In this document: positions 25,298 through 36,994 of the stretch, in pieces
How the letters are laid out: the number at the start of each line of letters is the position of its first letter
Position numbering within the stretch: position 1 is the first letter of the stretch
Assembly (NCBI RefSeq): GCF_023369555.1
Contig: NZ_JACJVC010000006.1
Span: forward strand, 62,001-126,000
DNA: 64,000 nt
Direction: 5' to 3'
Source of the DNA: Actinomyces sp. AC-20-1
GTDB taxonomy: Bacteria > Actinomycetota > Actinomycetes > Actinomycetales > Actinomycetaceae
The notes under the pieces: generated by a model
What the model was told of the DNA's origin: nothing
Databases searched by the model: none
What the model saw: the letters and a program-made list of their open reading frames with translations, nothing else
Position numbers and translations under genes: made by a program

Positions 25298-27028
25298 ATG
25301 AGCACTCCCCCACTGCCTCCCTCCTCCGACGCCCAGGCCGGCCCGGACCCCGACCTCCTGGCCGCGCTGTCCGCCAGCACGCCGCCCCTGGAGCTGCAGC
25401 GGATCGCCGCCGAGCGCCCGGACCTGCACGCCCTCCTGGCCGCCAACCCGGCCACCTACCCCGAGCTGTTGGAGTGGCTGCGCGCCTCTGAGGACCCGGC
25501 GGTCCTGGCCTCTCTCGTCAACCGTGCGCCCGCTCAGCCCACCGCCGCACCCGCGGCCGCAGCCCCGACGGCGCCGGCCGAGGCGCCGGCACCGCTGCCA
25601 CCGGCGGAGCCCACGGCGGGCTCCGCACCCGTGGCCGGCTCAGCCCCCACCGTCGTCTCCGCACCGGTGGCCGTCTCAGCGCCTTCTGCGGCCTACCCGC
25701 AGCCCGCCCCGGCGCCGGCCACCCACCCCTCCCAGTCCCCTGCGACCGGGGCACCGGCCAGCCCGGCCGCCCCGGCGCCGCCGCGCAGGCGCGCCGTGTG
25801 GGTCATCGGCGCCGCCGTCGTCGTGGTCGTGGTCCTGGCCGCTGCCGGTCTCGGCGTGCGGGCGCTGCTGGGCCGGGGCGGCGCCCCGTCCTCGGCGACC
25901 GCCACCGTCCAGGAGGTCTCCGCCGGCTGGGCCGAGGGCAGCCACAAGCTCTGGAAGCTCGATGTCGACGAGGAGGCGGTGATCGACGTCAACGGCGACC
26001 AGATGGTCGTCGGCACCCGCAACAGCAGCTATGAGCTCACCCGTGTGACCGCTTACGACGTCTCCGGCTCCGAGCCCGAGGAGCAGTGGGAGATGAGGGT
26101 CGACCAGGAGTACGGGTACGTCAGGTACTGGGGGAACTGGGTCCACCTCGGCGGCAGCCAGCTGCTCAGGGCCTCCGACGGCACCCTGGCGGAGGCCGGC
26201 TGGGACGAGGACGACTTCCCCACCCTCATCGGCGCCTACGCCCTGACCTGCGACGAGCACGACCACTGCGCCGGCTGGTCCGCCTCCGACCCCACCGCGC
26301 CCCTGTGGGAGCAGGACATCACCGGCTCCGTCTACTGGATGGAGGCCGCCTACCACGGCTGGGCGGTGCACGACGGCTCACTGGTCACCCTCGCCGCCCG
26401 GGACACCGTCGTCCGGCTCGAGGACGGCGCTCTCACCGACCTCAAGATCAACGACGAGGAGAGCGTCATCCCTCTGACCGACGGCTGGCTCGTCGTCAAC
26501 TACGTCGATGAGGAGTACCGGGTCCTGTCCCCCTCGGGTGAGCAGGTCGACTCCTTCGAGGGCGCCTGGCCCGGCTACGACGAGGAGACGTACCTGCGCC
26601 TGTTCGAGTCGCCCCGCCCCACGGCCGCGCAGATGCGCGCCCTCGTCGTCGACGGGGACCTGTCCTGGGCGACCGTGACGTCCCGCAACGACCCGGACGA
26701 GAAGGACGACTGCTCCCTCACCCTGACCATCGGCGAGCGGGCCCTCGTTCCGGCCCGGGAGGACGGCCAGTGCGTCTACGGCACTGAGAGCTCCTGGTAC
26801 GCCCTGTCCTCCGACGGCTCCCTGCTCATGCACGTCGAGGGCAGCCCCGCCCAGACGAGCGTGTCGGTGTCGCTGTCGGGGATGTGGTCCGTGGCCGACG
26901 GCGAGCCTGTGGCCTTCGCGGGCTCCGACCCGGGCGAGCAGCTCATGTGGCTGGTCGACCCCGGGCTCGTCATCACCTTCGACCGGGAGGACGGGCAGGT
27001 CACCGCCTACGCACCCGGCAAGAAGTGA
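25298..27028 (+). CDS. Variant leucine-rich-repeat membrane protein with extracytoplasmic domain
   Basis: 576 residues in four parts. Residues about 15-75 are short helical repeats of the variant leucine-rich type (LDLLAAL, LQRIAAERPDLHALLAANP, YPELLEWLRASEDPAVLASL). A Pro/Ala/Ser linker (76-165) is followed by one membrane helix at about 168-190 (VWVIGAAVVVVVVLAAAGLG). The remaining 370 residues are outside the cell, rich in Trp, Asp, Glu and Tyr, with repeated beta-strand patterns that suggest a beta-propeller. Actinomycetes encode several proteins with such an N-terminal vLRR domain. The function is unknown. ATG at 25298 follows a -10-like hexamer. A strong hairpin terminator ends the unit. 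Confidence 0.8.
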   Translation: MSTPPLPPSSDAQAGPDPDLLAALSASTPPLELQRIAAERPDLHALLAANPATYPELLEWLRASEDPAVLASLVNRAPAQPTAAPAAAAPTAPAEAPAPLPPAEPTAGSAPVAGSAPTVVSAPVAVSAPSAAYPQPAPAPATHPSQSPATGAPASPAAPAPPRRRAVWVIGAAVVVVVVLAAAGLGVRALLGRGGAPSSATATVQEVSAGWAEGSHKLWKLDVDEEAVIDVNGDQMVVGTRNSSYELTRVTAYDVSGSEPEEQWEMRVDQEYGYVRYWGNWVHLGGSQLLRASDGTLAEAGWDEDDFPTLIGAYALTCDEHDHCAGWSASDPTAPLWEQDITGSVYWMEAAYHGWAVHDGSLVTLAARDTVVRLEDGALTDLKINDEESVIPLTDGWLVVNYVDEEYRVLSPSGEQVDSFEGAWPGYDEETYLRLFESPRPTAAQMRALVVDGDLSWATVTSRNDPDEKDDCSLTLTIGERALVPAREDGQCVYGTESSWYALSSDGSLLMHVEGSPAQTSVSVSLSGMWSVADGEPVAFAGSDPGEQLMWLVDPGLVITFDREDGQVTAYAPGKK

Positions 27029-27080
27029 GGGTGCTCGGTGTCCCGGCAGCGTCCCCGGGCCACCCAGCGGCGTACGCGTG

Positions 27081-27122
27081 ACGGCGGGCCCTGACCGGGC
27101 TGATCCGGTCAGGGCCCGCCGT
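27081..27122. terminator. Bidirectional terminator with 18-bp perfect stem
   Basis: Arms 27081-27098 and 27105-27122 are perfect complements around a six-base loop. It lies between convergent genes. Confidence 0.85.
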
Positions 27123-27188
27123 CGTCACGCCGTGCCGCGCGCTGCCGCACGGCGGGCGCTCAGCCGGTAGGCGCCCGCCGCTCGCCCC

Positions 27189-29879
<2,691 letters not shown>

Positions 29880-30031
29880 CGTCGCTCCTAGCGGTCAGAA
29901 GTCGTCAGTGCTCCGCCCACACCGTAGACGACGCCCCGTCACGGGACGGGAACATCGCGCGCCACCGGGCGGGCGGCAGGAGCGCGCCCGGCGCGTTTAC
30001 GTCACGCCCGGGTTGCCCAACGGCGCCCGGC

Positions 30032-31438
30032 TCAGGAGCGGTCGAGGACCGCGACGGTCTCGAAGTGGTGGGTGTGCGGGAACATGTCCAGCGCCCGCAC
30101 CCCGCCGACCGTGTAGCCCGAGCGCAGCAGGGAGCCCAGGTCGCGGGCCAGGGCGGCCGGGTCGCAGGCGACGAGCACCACCCGGCGCGGGCCGAGGGCC
30201 GCGATGGCGTCGATGACCTCCCGGCCTGCGCCCTGGCGGGGCGGGTCGAGGACGACGACGTCGGGCGCCGCGGAGTCCAGGCGCCCGAGCTCGTCCACCG
30301 CCCGGGCGCTCACGCGCCCGGTGCGCAGGCTCACCGCGTCGTGGCCGTGCAGGGTGCGCCGGGCGTCCCCGACGGCCTGGGCGGAGCCCTCCAGGCTGAC
30401 GACGCGGGCCCCGGCGACGGCCAGCGGCAGGGTGAGCAGGCCGGCACCGGAGTACAGCTCGAGGACGCTGGTCCCGGCCGCCCGGCCCGCGGCCGGCGAG
30501 GAGCCGCCGCCCGAGGGCGAGCCGGTGACGACGGCGCGCACGACGGCGTCGACCAGGGCGGCCGGCGCGTCCTCGTGGACCTGCCAGAAGCCGTCGGCGT
30601 GCACGCTGTAGCGCAGCTCGCCCATGCCCAGGCCGGAGGCGTCCACCACCTCGTCGACGCGGCGGCGGCTGGTGGCGCGCCCCTCGGCGGTGAGGACCTG
30701 GCCGTCGATGAGGACCAGTGGCTCGCCCGCGGAGGGGGCCACGGCCTCCAGGCGGCTGCCGGGCCGGGCGTGCCTGCGCCACAGGGCGCGCTCGGTCAGG
30801 CCCAGGTCGCGGATGGCCGCCACGGCCAGCGGCAGGCGGCCGGGGTCCAGGACGGTGGAGGAGCGGAAGGCGTGCATGCCGAAGCGGCCCCGCTCGTCGG
30901 CCGTCAGGGCCAGGCGGGTGCGGGTGCCGGTCCCGGCCAGGGCGCGGGTGCGGGCGTCTGGCGAGGCCTCGGCGCGGGCCTCGGAGGGCAGGGGCTCGAC
31001 ACTGACAGCGGTGCCGCCTGCCGCCTCGGTGACGGCCCGGGCGACGTCCTCACCGCCGATGCGGCGCAGGCAGTCGGCGAGCACCCACCGCTTCCAGGTG
31101 CGCTGGGCGGCCAGCGCCACGTGGGAGAGCTCTCCCCCGCCCACCCCGCCGGCACCGGCCTGGGGCCACGCGGGCTCCACCCGGTCCGGGGAGGCGGAGA
31201 TGACCTCGACGGCGTCGGCGCGCCAGATCTTGGCGGTCTTCTGGGTCAGGACCGCACGGACCCGCTCGCCGGGCAGGGCGTGGCGCACGAAGATGACGCG
31301 CCCGGAGGGGTCGTCGGTGGTGCGGGCGACGCAGTGCCCGCCGTGGGCGGGGGCGCCGACGTCGAGCACGACCTCCTCGTGGGCGGTGGGGCGGGCGGCC
31401 CCGGGGCGGGGGCTCCTGCGTGCGGGGCGGGTGGTCAT
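30032..31438 (-). CDS. Class I SAM-dependent RNA methyltransferase, TrmA/RlmD (RumA) family
   Basis: 468 residues. A TRAM domain lies at about 20-90 (VLDVGAPAHGGHCVAR, FVRHALPGERVRA). The Rossmann domain has VLELYSGAGLLTLPLAVAGA as the AdoMet site, VVLDPPRQGAG, and VACDPAALARDL with the catalytic Cys. The Fe-S cysteines of RumA-type enzymes are missing in the region after the TRAM domain, as in many actinobacterial members. It should methylate uridine C5 in tRNA or rRNA. The ATG overlaps the stop of the upstream permease gene by four bases. This is the equivalent of mycobacterial Rv2689c in a conserved block. Confidence 0.9.
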   Translation of the reverse strand: MTTRPARRSPRPGAARPTAHEEVVLDVGAPAHGGHCVARTTDDPSGRVIFVRHALPGERVRAVLTQKTAKIWRADAVEVISASPDRVEPAWPQAGAGGVGGGELSHVALAAQRTWKRWVLADCLRRIGGEDVARAVTEAAGGTAVSVEPLPSEARAEASPDARTRALAGTGTRTRLALTADERGRFGMHAFRSSTVLDPGRLPLAVAAIRDLGLTERALWRRHARPGSRLEAVAPSAGEPLVLIDGQVLTAEGRATSRRRVDEVVDASGLGMGELRYSVHADGFWQVHEDAPAALVDAVVRAVVTGSPSGGGSSPAAGRAAGTSVLELYSGAGLLTLPLAVAGARVVSLEGSAQAVGDARRTLHGHDAVSLRTGRVSARAVDELGRLDSAAPDVVVLDPPRQGAGREVIDAIAALGPRRVVLVACDPAALARDLGSLLRSGYTVGGVRALDMFPHTHHFETVAVLDRS

Positions 31439-33522
31439 CGGGCCTCCTGGCTGTCCTGCTCACGCTGGCCGTGCGGGTTGTGCTGGCGGTCGGCTGCGGC
31501 GTCGCGCGCGGCCTGGTCGGCGTCGATGATGCCGGTCGGGGAGGTCTGGCGCACCCCTCGGTGGATGAGCCGCTCTCCCGGCAGGCCGAGCTGCCAGGGG
31601 ACGGAGGCGACGACGACGCCGGGGGTGAACAGCAGGGCCGTCTTGAGCCTGAGGGCGGTCTGGTTGTGCAGGGCCTGCTGCCACCAGTGGCGCACGAGGT
31701 ACTCGGGCAGGAAGACGACGACGAGGTCGCGGGGGGACTCGCGGCGCACGCTGCGCACGTAGGAGACGATCGGCCGGGTGATGTCGCGGAAGGGCGAGTC
31801 CAGGACCGTCAGCGCCACGGGCAGCTCGGCGTCCTCCCATGCCTCCAGGAGGGCGTCGGCGCCGCCGTCGCCGGTGTCGACGGTGACGGCCTCGATGGAG
31901 GTCGGGTGCGTGGACTGGGCGTAGGTCAGGGCGCGCAGGGTCGGCTGGTGCAGGCGCGAGGCCAGGACGATGGCGTGCACGTGGGCGGGCAGGACGCGCG
32001 CGTCGTGCAGGTCGGCGACGGCGATCTCCTGGGTGACCCGGCGGTAGTGGCGGCGCACGGCGGTCATGACGAGGTAGATGACGGCCATGATCGTCAGCGT
32101 GATCCAGGCTCCGCGCGTGAGCTTGGTGGCCAGCACGATAAGCAGGACGAGGCCGGTGCCGGCCAGGCCGATGAGGTTGACGACGCGCGAGCGGCGCATG
32201 CGGGCGCGCTCGCGCGCGTCGGTGGCGGTGGCCAGCGCACGGGTCCAGTGGCGCACCATGCCCACCTGGGACAGCGTGAAGGAGATGAACACGCCGACGA
32301 TGTAGAGCTGGATGAGACGGTTGGTGCTGGCCCCGAAGCCGACGATGAAGGCGGTGGCCCCCAGCCACAGGACGAGGATGCCGTTGGAGTAGGCCAGGCG
32401 GTCGCCGCGCTGGGAGAGCTGGCGGGGCAGGAACTCGTCGCGGGCCAGGACGCTGGCGAGCACCGGGAAGCCGTTGAAGGCCGTGTTGGCCGCCAGGACG
32501 AGGATGAGCCCGGTGACGGTGGTGACGAGGTAGAACATCGGGGTGAAGCCGGCGAAGACGGTGGCGGCGATCTGGCCGATGACGGGGTCCTGGTGGTAGC
32601 CCTCGCCCAGCGGGGCGCCGTGGTTGAGCAGCTGCGTGGCGGGGTCCTCGACCATGCGCACGCCGGTGGCTCCCGCCAGGTGGATGATGCTCAGCAGCAT
32701 GGCGGCGGCGATGGCGCCCAGGAGCAGCAGCGTGGTGGCCGCGTTCCTGGACTTGGGGCGCCGGAAGGAGGGCACCCCGTTGGAGATGGCCTCGACGCCG
32801 GTGAGGGCGGCGCAGCCGGAGGAGAAGGCCCGCAGGACGAGGAAGGCGCCGGCCAGGCCGGTCAGCCCGTGCTCCCAGCCGCCCTGGGCGACCACCTCGT
32901 AGGCGGCGCTGGGGGCCCGGCCCAGGGTGCCGGTGGCCTCCTGGACGAGGCCGGCCACGGCCATGGCCCCGATGGCCGCCATGTAGAGGTAGGTGGGGAT
33001 GGCGAAGGCACTGCCCGACTCACGTGAGCCGCGCAGGTTGAGCAGGGCCAGCAGGGTGACGACGCCGACGGCGACCTCCACCTTGTAGGGGGCCAGGGCG
33101 GGCACGGCCGCCGCGAGGTAGCCGGCGCCGGAGGAGACGGACACGGCGACGGTCAGGACGTAGTCCACGAGGAGGGAGGAGGCGACGAGCAGCCCGGCCC
33201 GGGGGCCGAGGTTGGTGGTGACGACCTCGTAGTCGCCACCGCCGGAGGGGTAGGCGTGGACGGTCTGGCGGTAGGAGGCGACCACGACGACGAGGACGGC
33301 GACGACGGCCAGGGCGATCCACGGCGACAGGGCCGTGGCGGCCACGCCGGCGACGGCGAGGGTGACGAGCACCTCGTCGGGGGCGTAGCCGACCGAGGAC
33401 AGGGCGTCGGAGGCGAACACCGGCAGGGCGATCCGCTTGGGCAGAAGTGTCTCGCCGAGGGCCTTGCTGGGCACCGGGCGCCCGACGAGGACACGCTTGA
33501 GGCGGTCTGCGAAGTCACGCAT
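31435..33522 (-). CDS. APC-superfamily permease, KimA-like potassium transporter
   Basis: 695 residues. It begins with a cytoplasmic stretch and then LPVFASDALSSVGYAPDE, the signature of the KimA (YdaO) branch of the APC superfamily. Twelve membrane helices fill residues about 30-480, and a 200-residue cytoplasmic C-terminal domain with a universal-stress-like fold follows (AHVHAIVLASRLHQPTLRA; DLVVVFLPEYLVRHWW). KimA is a high-affinity K+/H+ symporter controlled by c-di-AMP. Two TrkA-type regulatory genes start divergently next door, as in mycobacterial Rv2690c-ceoB-ceoC, which supports a potassium role. TAGGCT lies eight bases upstream of the ATG at 33522. Confidence 0.85.
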   Translation of the reverse strand: MRDFADRLKRVLVGRPVPSKALGETLLPKRIALPVFASDALSSVGYAPDEVLVTLAVAGVAATALSPWIALAVVAVLVVVVASYRQTVHAYPSGGGDYEVVTTNLGPRAGLLVASSLLVDYVLTVAVSVSSGAGYLAAAVPALAPYKVEVAVGVVTLLALLNLRGSRESGSAFAIPTYLYMAAIGAMAVAGLVQEATGTLGRAPSAAYEVVAQGGWEHGLTGLAGAFLVLRAFSSGCAALTGVEAISNGVPSFRRPKSRNAATTLLLLGAIAAAMLLSIIHLAGATGVRMVEDPATQLLNHGAPLGEGYHQDPVIGQIAATVFAGFTPMFYLVTTVTGLILVLAANTAFNGFPVLASVLARDEFLPRQLSQRGDRLAYSNGILVLWLGATAFIVGFGASTNRLIQLYIVGVFISFTLSQVGMVRHWTRALATATDARERARMRRSRVVNLIGLAGTGLVLLIVLATKLTRGAWITLTIMAVIYLVMTAVRRHYRRVTQEIAVADLHDARVLPAHVHAIVLASRLHQPTLRALTYAQSTHPTSIEAVTVDTGDGGADALLEAWEDAELPVALTVLDSPFRDITRPIVSYVRSVRRESPRDLVVVFLPEYLVRHWWQQALHNQTALRLKTALLFTPGVVVASVPWQLGLPGERLIHRGVRQTSPTGIIDADQAARDAAADRQHNPHGQREQDSQEAR

Positions 33523-33530
33523 GGAGCAGG

Positions 33531-33536
33531 AGCCTA
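33531..33536 (-). promoter_or_regulatory. Putative -10 hexamer, KimA-like gene
   Basis: Reads TAGGCT on the minus strand, eight bases before the ATG at 33522. Confidence 0.4.
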
Positions 33537-33568
33537 CGTCCGCTGCCCGGCGCGGGCCACACGGGGAG

Positions 33569-33574
33569 TACCGT
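33569..33574 (+). promoter_or_regulatory. Putative -10 hexamer, trkA pair
   Basis: TACCGT, seven bases before the GTG at 33582. Confidence 0.45.
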
Positions 33575-33581
33575 TCCGCTC

Positions 33582-34247
33582 GTGCACTTCGTCATCATGG
33601 GCTGCGGCCGCGTGGGAGCCACTATGGCGACCCAGCTGGACCGCAGGGGCCACTCGGTGGCCGTCATCGACCAGAACCCGGACGCGTTCCGGCGCCTGCC
33701 CTCGGGCTTCCAGGGCCGTAAGGTCAAGGGCATCGGCTTCGACCGTGACGCCCTTGAGCAGGCCGGCATCGACGAGGCCTACGCCTTCGCCGCCGTGTCC
33801 TCGGGGGACAACTCGAACATCGTCGCGGCCCGTGTGGCCCGCGAGACCTTCGGGGTCGAGCACGTCGTCGCGCGCATCTACGACGCGCGCCGTGCGGACG
33901 TCTACGAGCGTCTGGGCATCCCGACGGTCGCGACCGTGCGCGAGACGGCCGAGCAGATGATGCGCCGGGTCCTGCCCGGTGTGACCGTGAGGGAGGCGGA
34001 GGACCCCTCGGGGGCCGTCGCCCTCGTGCAGCCGGACGTGTCGTCCGCCTGGGTGGGCACGAGCGTCGCGGTCCTGGAGGAGCGCCTCGAGGTGCGTGTG
34101 GCGTGGGTCTCGCGCGCCTCCTCCGCGCTCGTGCCGACGGCGTCGACGATCCTGCAGGAGCACGACCGCCTCCACGTGGTGGTGCCCGCGGACCGTCTGC
34201 CCGCGGTGCAGCGAGCCCTGTCCCGTCTCCCTGTGCAGGAGGCCTGA
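33582..34247 (+). CDS. TrkA family potassium uptake regulator (CeoB-like)
   Basis: 221 residues. RCK-N Rossmann fold: HFVIMGCGRVGATMATQL binds NAD(H) and the ligand acid follows in VAVIDQNPDAF. RCK-C lies after about residue 135. It would gate a potassium transporter by nucleotide binding. The GTG start at 33582 follows a -10-like hexamer without a ribosome binding site. The stop is three bases before the next trkA gene, so they form an operon. It is the counterpart of CeoB (Rv2691). Confidence 0.93.
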   Translation: MHFVIMGCGRVGATMATQLDRRGHSVAVIDQNPDAFRRLPSGFQGRKVKGIGFDRDALEQAGIDEAYAFAAVSSGDNSNIVAARVARETFGVEHVVARIYDARRADVYERLGIPTVATVRETAEQMMRRVLPGVTVREAEDPSGAVALVQPDVSSAWVGTSVAVLEERLEVRVAWVSRASSALVPTASTILQEHDRLHVVVPADRLPAVQRALSRLPVQEA

Positions 34248-34250
34248 GCC

Positions 34251-34967
34251 ATGAAGGTCCTCATCGCCGGTGCCGGCTCCGTCGGCCGCTCCATCGCCCA
34301 CGAGCTCATCTCCCACGGCCACGAGGTCACGCTCGTGGACCGCTCCCCTGAGGCCATGCGCGTGGCCTCGGTGGCGGACGCCGAGTGGCTGCTGGCGGAC
34401 GCCTGCGACGTCGACGCCCTGGCGCAGGCCGGCGCGGGTGACGCCGACGTCGTGGTCTCCGCCACCGGTGACGACAAGGCGAACCTCGTCGTCTCGCTGC
34501 TGGCCAAGACGGAGTACGGCGTGCCGAGGACGGTGGCGCGCGTGAACAACCCGAAGAACGAGTGGCTGTTCGATGAGACCTGGGGCGTGGACGTGTCCGT
34601 GTCCACCCCGCGCATCATGACGGCCCTGGTGGAGGAGGCGGTGAGCGTCGGCTCGCTCGTGTCGGTCTTCCGCTTCCACCAGTCGGGCGCGCACATGCAC
34701 GAGCTGACCCTGCCGGACGACTCGCCCGTCATCGGTGAGCTCGTCAGCCAGGTGCCGCTGCCCCCGCACACGGTGCTGTCGGCGATCCTGCGCGACTACC
34801 GGCCGATCACGCCGGACGCGGACGAGCGCTTCGAGCGCGGCGACGAGCTGCTGTTCCTCACGGCGAAGGAGGGTGAGAGCGCCCTGGCGGAGATCCCGTT
34901 GATCTTCACCGCCCAGGACGAGCCGGTCCCCCAGGGCGCTGAGGAGCAGGCGCCGGCTCTCGGCTGA
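34251..34967 (+). CDS. TrkA family potassium uptake regulator (CeoC-like)
   Basis: 238 residues. MKVLIAGAGSVGRSIAHEL is the NAD-binding RCK-N start, with DRSPEAM giving the ribose-binding acid; ARVNNPKNEWLF and a C-terminal RCK-C domain (DSPVIGELVSQVPLPPHTVL) follow. It probably pairs with the previous gene's product to form a heteromeric ring controlling the neighbouring KimA-like permease or an unlinked TrkH channel. No trkH gene is in the window. Counterpart of CeoC (Rv2692). Confidence 0.93.
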   Translation: MKVLIAGAGSVGRSIAHELISHGHEVTLVDRSPEAMRVASVADAEWLLADACDVDALAQAGAGDADVVVSATGDDKANLVVSLLAKTEYGVPRTVARVNNPKNEWLFDETWGVDVSVSTPRIMTALVEEAVSVGSLVSVFRFHQSGAHMHELTLPDDSPVIGELVSQVPLPPHTVLSAILRDYRPITPDADERFERGDELLFLTAKEGESALAEIPLIFTAQDEPVPQGAEEQAPALG

Positions 34968-35028
34968 GGGCCGGACCGGGCCCGCGGCTCCTGCCGCTGG
35001 CTCGCCCTGCTGGGCGGGGCCGGCGGGC

Positions 35029-35820
35029 TCAGGGGCGGTGGGCGGGCCTGACGAGCAGCCAGACGAACCACAGGGTGACGGCGAACAGCGGCACCCCCAG
35101 GACGAGGCGCGCGACACCCAGGGCGCTGACGGCCTCCTGGCCCGCGAGGTAGAGCGGGACCTCCACGACCAGGCGCAGGGCGAACATCGCGCTGAGCACG
35201 ACGGTGCCGAGCGCGTAGCGTCGGCGGTCCGCGGCCCGACCGGGGTCCGTGCGCCAGGCGGACCAGCCGGGTGGGGCGGCCTGCCCGTCCGGCGCGCCAC
35301 CGGGCGCCGCGCCGTCGGCACCACCGGTGAGGGTCCCCGTGCCGGGGGCGTCCTCCGGCTCAGGGGGCTGCTGGGCGCTGGCGCGCCACAGCTCCATGAG
35401 CACGCCCACCAGCGGCCACCGCACCGCGAGGGAGGCGAGGCAGCCGGTGAGCCACACGGTGTTGATGAGCAGGCCGGTGGCGTAGAAGTTCGACGCCTGG
35501 CCACTGCGCCAGGCCCACACGGCGCTGACAAGGGCGAGGACGGCACCGCCCAGGGCCTGGGTCAGTGGCTGGCGCTGGGCCAGGCGCGCCGCGGTGGCCA
35601 GCGCGCTCAGGGCGAGTGAGGCCGCCACGGCCGCCACGAGCGCCGTCGGGCGCAGGGCCATGACGACGACGAAGACGAGTGTCGGCAGGACGGACTCCGT
35701 CACGCCCCGCCAGCCGCCCACCGCGGCGGCGGCGTCGAAGCGCTCGCCGCTGATCGCGCCGAGGCCGGTGCGCGCTCCGGCGGGGTGCTTGCCGGTGCTG
35801 TCCTGTGAGGTGCCGGTCAC
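35029..35820 (-). CDS. DUF3159 family membrane protein
   Basis: 263 residues with five or six membrane segments. VLPTLVFVVVMALRPTALVAAV and the final LGVPLFAVTLWFVWLLVRP match the actinobacterial DUF3159 family, the counterpart of Rv2693c, of unknown function. A hydrophilic Pro/Gly loop lies between helices three and four. The GTG at 35820 overlaps the OB-fold gene stop (GTGA), which decides the start against a much longer run-in reading frame. Last gene of a four-gene conserved block. Confidence 0.85.
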   Translation of the reverse strand: MTGTSQDSTGKHPAGARTGLGAISGERFDAAAAVGGWRGVTESVLPTLVFVVVMALRPTALVAAVAASLALSALATAARLAQRQPLTQALGGAVLALVSAVWAWRSGQASNFYATGLLINTVWLTGCLASLAVRWPLVGVLMELWRASAQQPPEPEDAPGTGTLTGGADGAAPGGAPDGQAAPPGWSAWRTDPGRAADRRRYALGTVVLSAMFALRLVVEVPLYLAGQEAVSALGVARLVLGVPLFAVTLWFVWLLVRPAHRP

Positions 35821-36191
35821 CGGTCCTCCCCCAGGAGCTCGTAGGCGGGGTTGTAGATCGTGGGGCGCGTGCGGCCGGCGGCCACCACGCCCTCGGCGCG
35901 CAGGTGGACGCCTGGGCGGATGCCGGCGATCGAGCGGCGCCCGATCCACACCAGGTCGATGCTGCCGGTGCCGTCGTAGAGCTGGCCGGTGAGCACGGGC
36001 TTGGCGGTCGCGGGCCCGTAGGTGACGGCCCTGAGGACGCCTGAGACGGTGGTGCGGGTGCGGGGCACGACCTGGCCGACGGGCGTCGTGCCCCGGCGTG
36101 CGGCGGTGCGGGCCTCGTCGTCGGCGTCGATCTGCTCCCGGCTGGGGCTCAGGGCCGCCACCGCCTGGGACAGCCGGGACAGCAGTCTCAT
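35817..36191 (-). CDS. OB-fold nucleic acid-binding protein (Rv2694c-like)
   Basis: 124 residues. A short helical N-terminus leads to an OB-fold of the tRNA-anticodon type: VSGVLRAVTYGPATAKPVLT, LYDGTGSIDLVWIGRRSIAGI and GVHLRAEGVVA. The family is conserved in actinobacteria between DUF3159 and DUF3710 genes. Nucleic acid binding is inferred from fold only. Start and stop both overlap their neighbours by four bases, indicating tight translational coupling. Confidence 0.88.
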   Translation of the reverse strand: MRLLSRLSQAVAALSPSREQIDADDEARTAARRGTTPVGQVVPRTRTTVSGVLRAVTYGPATAKPVLTGQLYDGTGSIDLVWIGRRSIAGIRPGVHLRAEGVVAAGRTRPTIYNPAYELLGEDR

Positions 36192-36898
36192 CGGACCTCG
36201 GCGATGGTCGGGCCGGGCTCAATCGGGTCGAGGCCGGGCAGGTCGTGCGCGGCGGGGGCCGGGGCGGCGCCGGGCACGTGCAGGGGCAGGACCTCGCGGG
36301 GCGGGCGGGCCTGGCCGTCACGGACGACGACGACGCCGTCGAGGACCTCGCGCAGGGCGGCAGCGGCCTCGTCATCGGTGGCGGCACGCCCCTGCAGGAC
36401 GCCGCGCAGGAACCAGCGGGAGCCGTCGACGCCGATGAAGCGGACGGGGACGCTGGCCCTGTCCCCCTCGGGGCTGGGCACGGGCACCTGTGCCAGCAGC
36501 TCGGTGCCGTGGGGTCCTTGGACCACCTTGAGGCTGGCCTTGGCGCGGGTGAGCTCGGCGGTGATGTCGGCGCGCAGCTCCTCCCAGATGCCGGCGGTGC
36601 GGGGGGCGGCGAAGGCGCGCAGCTCGAGGGTGGATCCGCCCAGGGCGAGGACGACGGCGACGGGGGCGGCGCCCTCGCGGGGCGGGTCCAGGCGCATCTG
36701 CATGCCGTCGACGGCGGGCACGCGCAGGGAGCCGAGGTCGATGCGGGGGGCGTCGGGCGCGTCGGCGACGTCCCACGGGCCCGTGGCGCTCTGAGGCTGC
36801 TCGTCGGTCCCGGCGGCCTCGTCGGCCTCCGCCGCGGTGTCCTCCTCGTGCGAGTCGGCGGTGCGCACGTCGTCGCGCCGGCGGGAGAACAGGCCCAT
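36188..36898 (-). CDS. DUF3710 family protein
   Basis: 236 residues. A charged N-terminus (MGLFSRRRDD, then Glu/Asp/Ala-rich to about residue 50) is followed by the conserved domain: LGSLRVPAVDGMQMRLD, LELRAFAAPRTAGIWEELR and RFIGVDGSRWFLRGVLQGRA. Counterpart of Rv2696c; function unknown. It heads the DUF3710-OB-fold-DUF3159 operon. In mycobacteria dut lies next to this gene, but no dUTPase gene is present here. Confidence 0.92.
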   Translation of the reverse strand: MGLFSRRRDDVRTADSHEEDTAAEADEAAGTDEQPQSATGPWDVADAPDAPRIDLGSLRVPAVDGMQMRLDPPREGAAPVAVVLALGGSTLELRAFAAPRTAGIWEELRADITAELTRAKASLKVVQGPHGTELLAQVPVPSPEGDRASVPVRFIGVDGSRWFLRGVLQGRAATDDEAAAALREVLDGVVVVRDGQARPPREVLPLHVPGAAPAPAAHDLPGLDPIEPGPTIAEVR

Positions 36899-36994
36899 GG
36901 GAGCTCCTCTGGTGGGACCGGTCGGTCCCAGGTTCTGTGGTTGTCAGGGTGCGGCGGTGGCGGTCCCGCTCACGGGGCAGCGCGGGTGCCGGTC

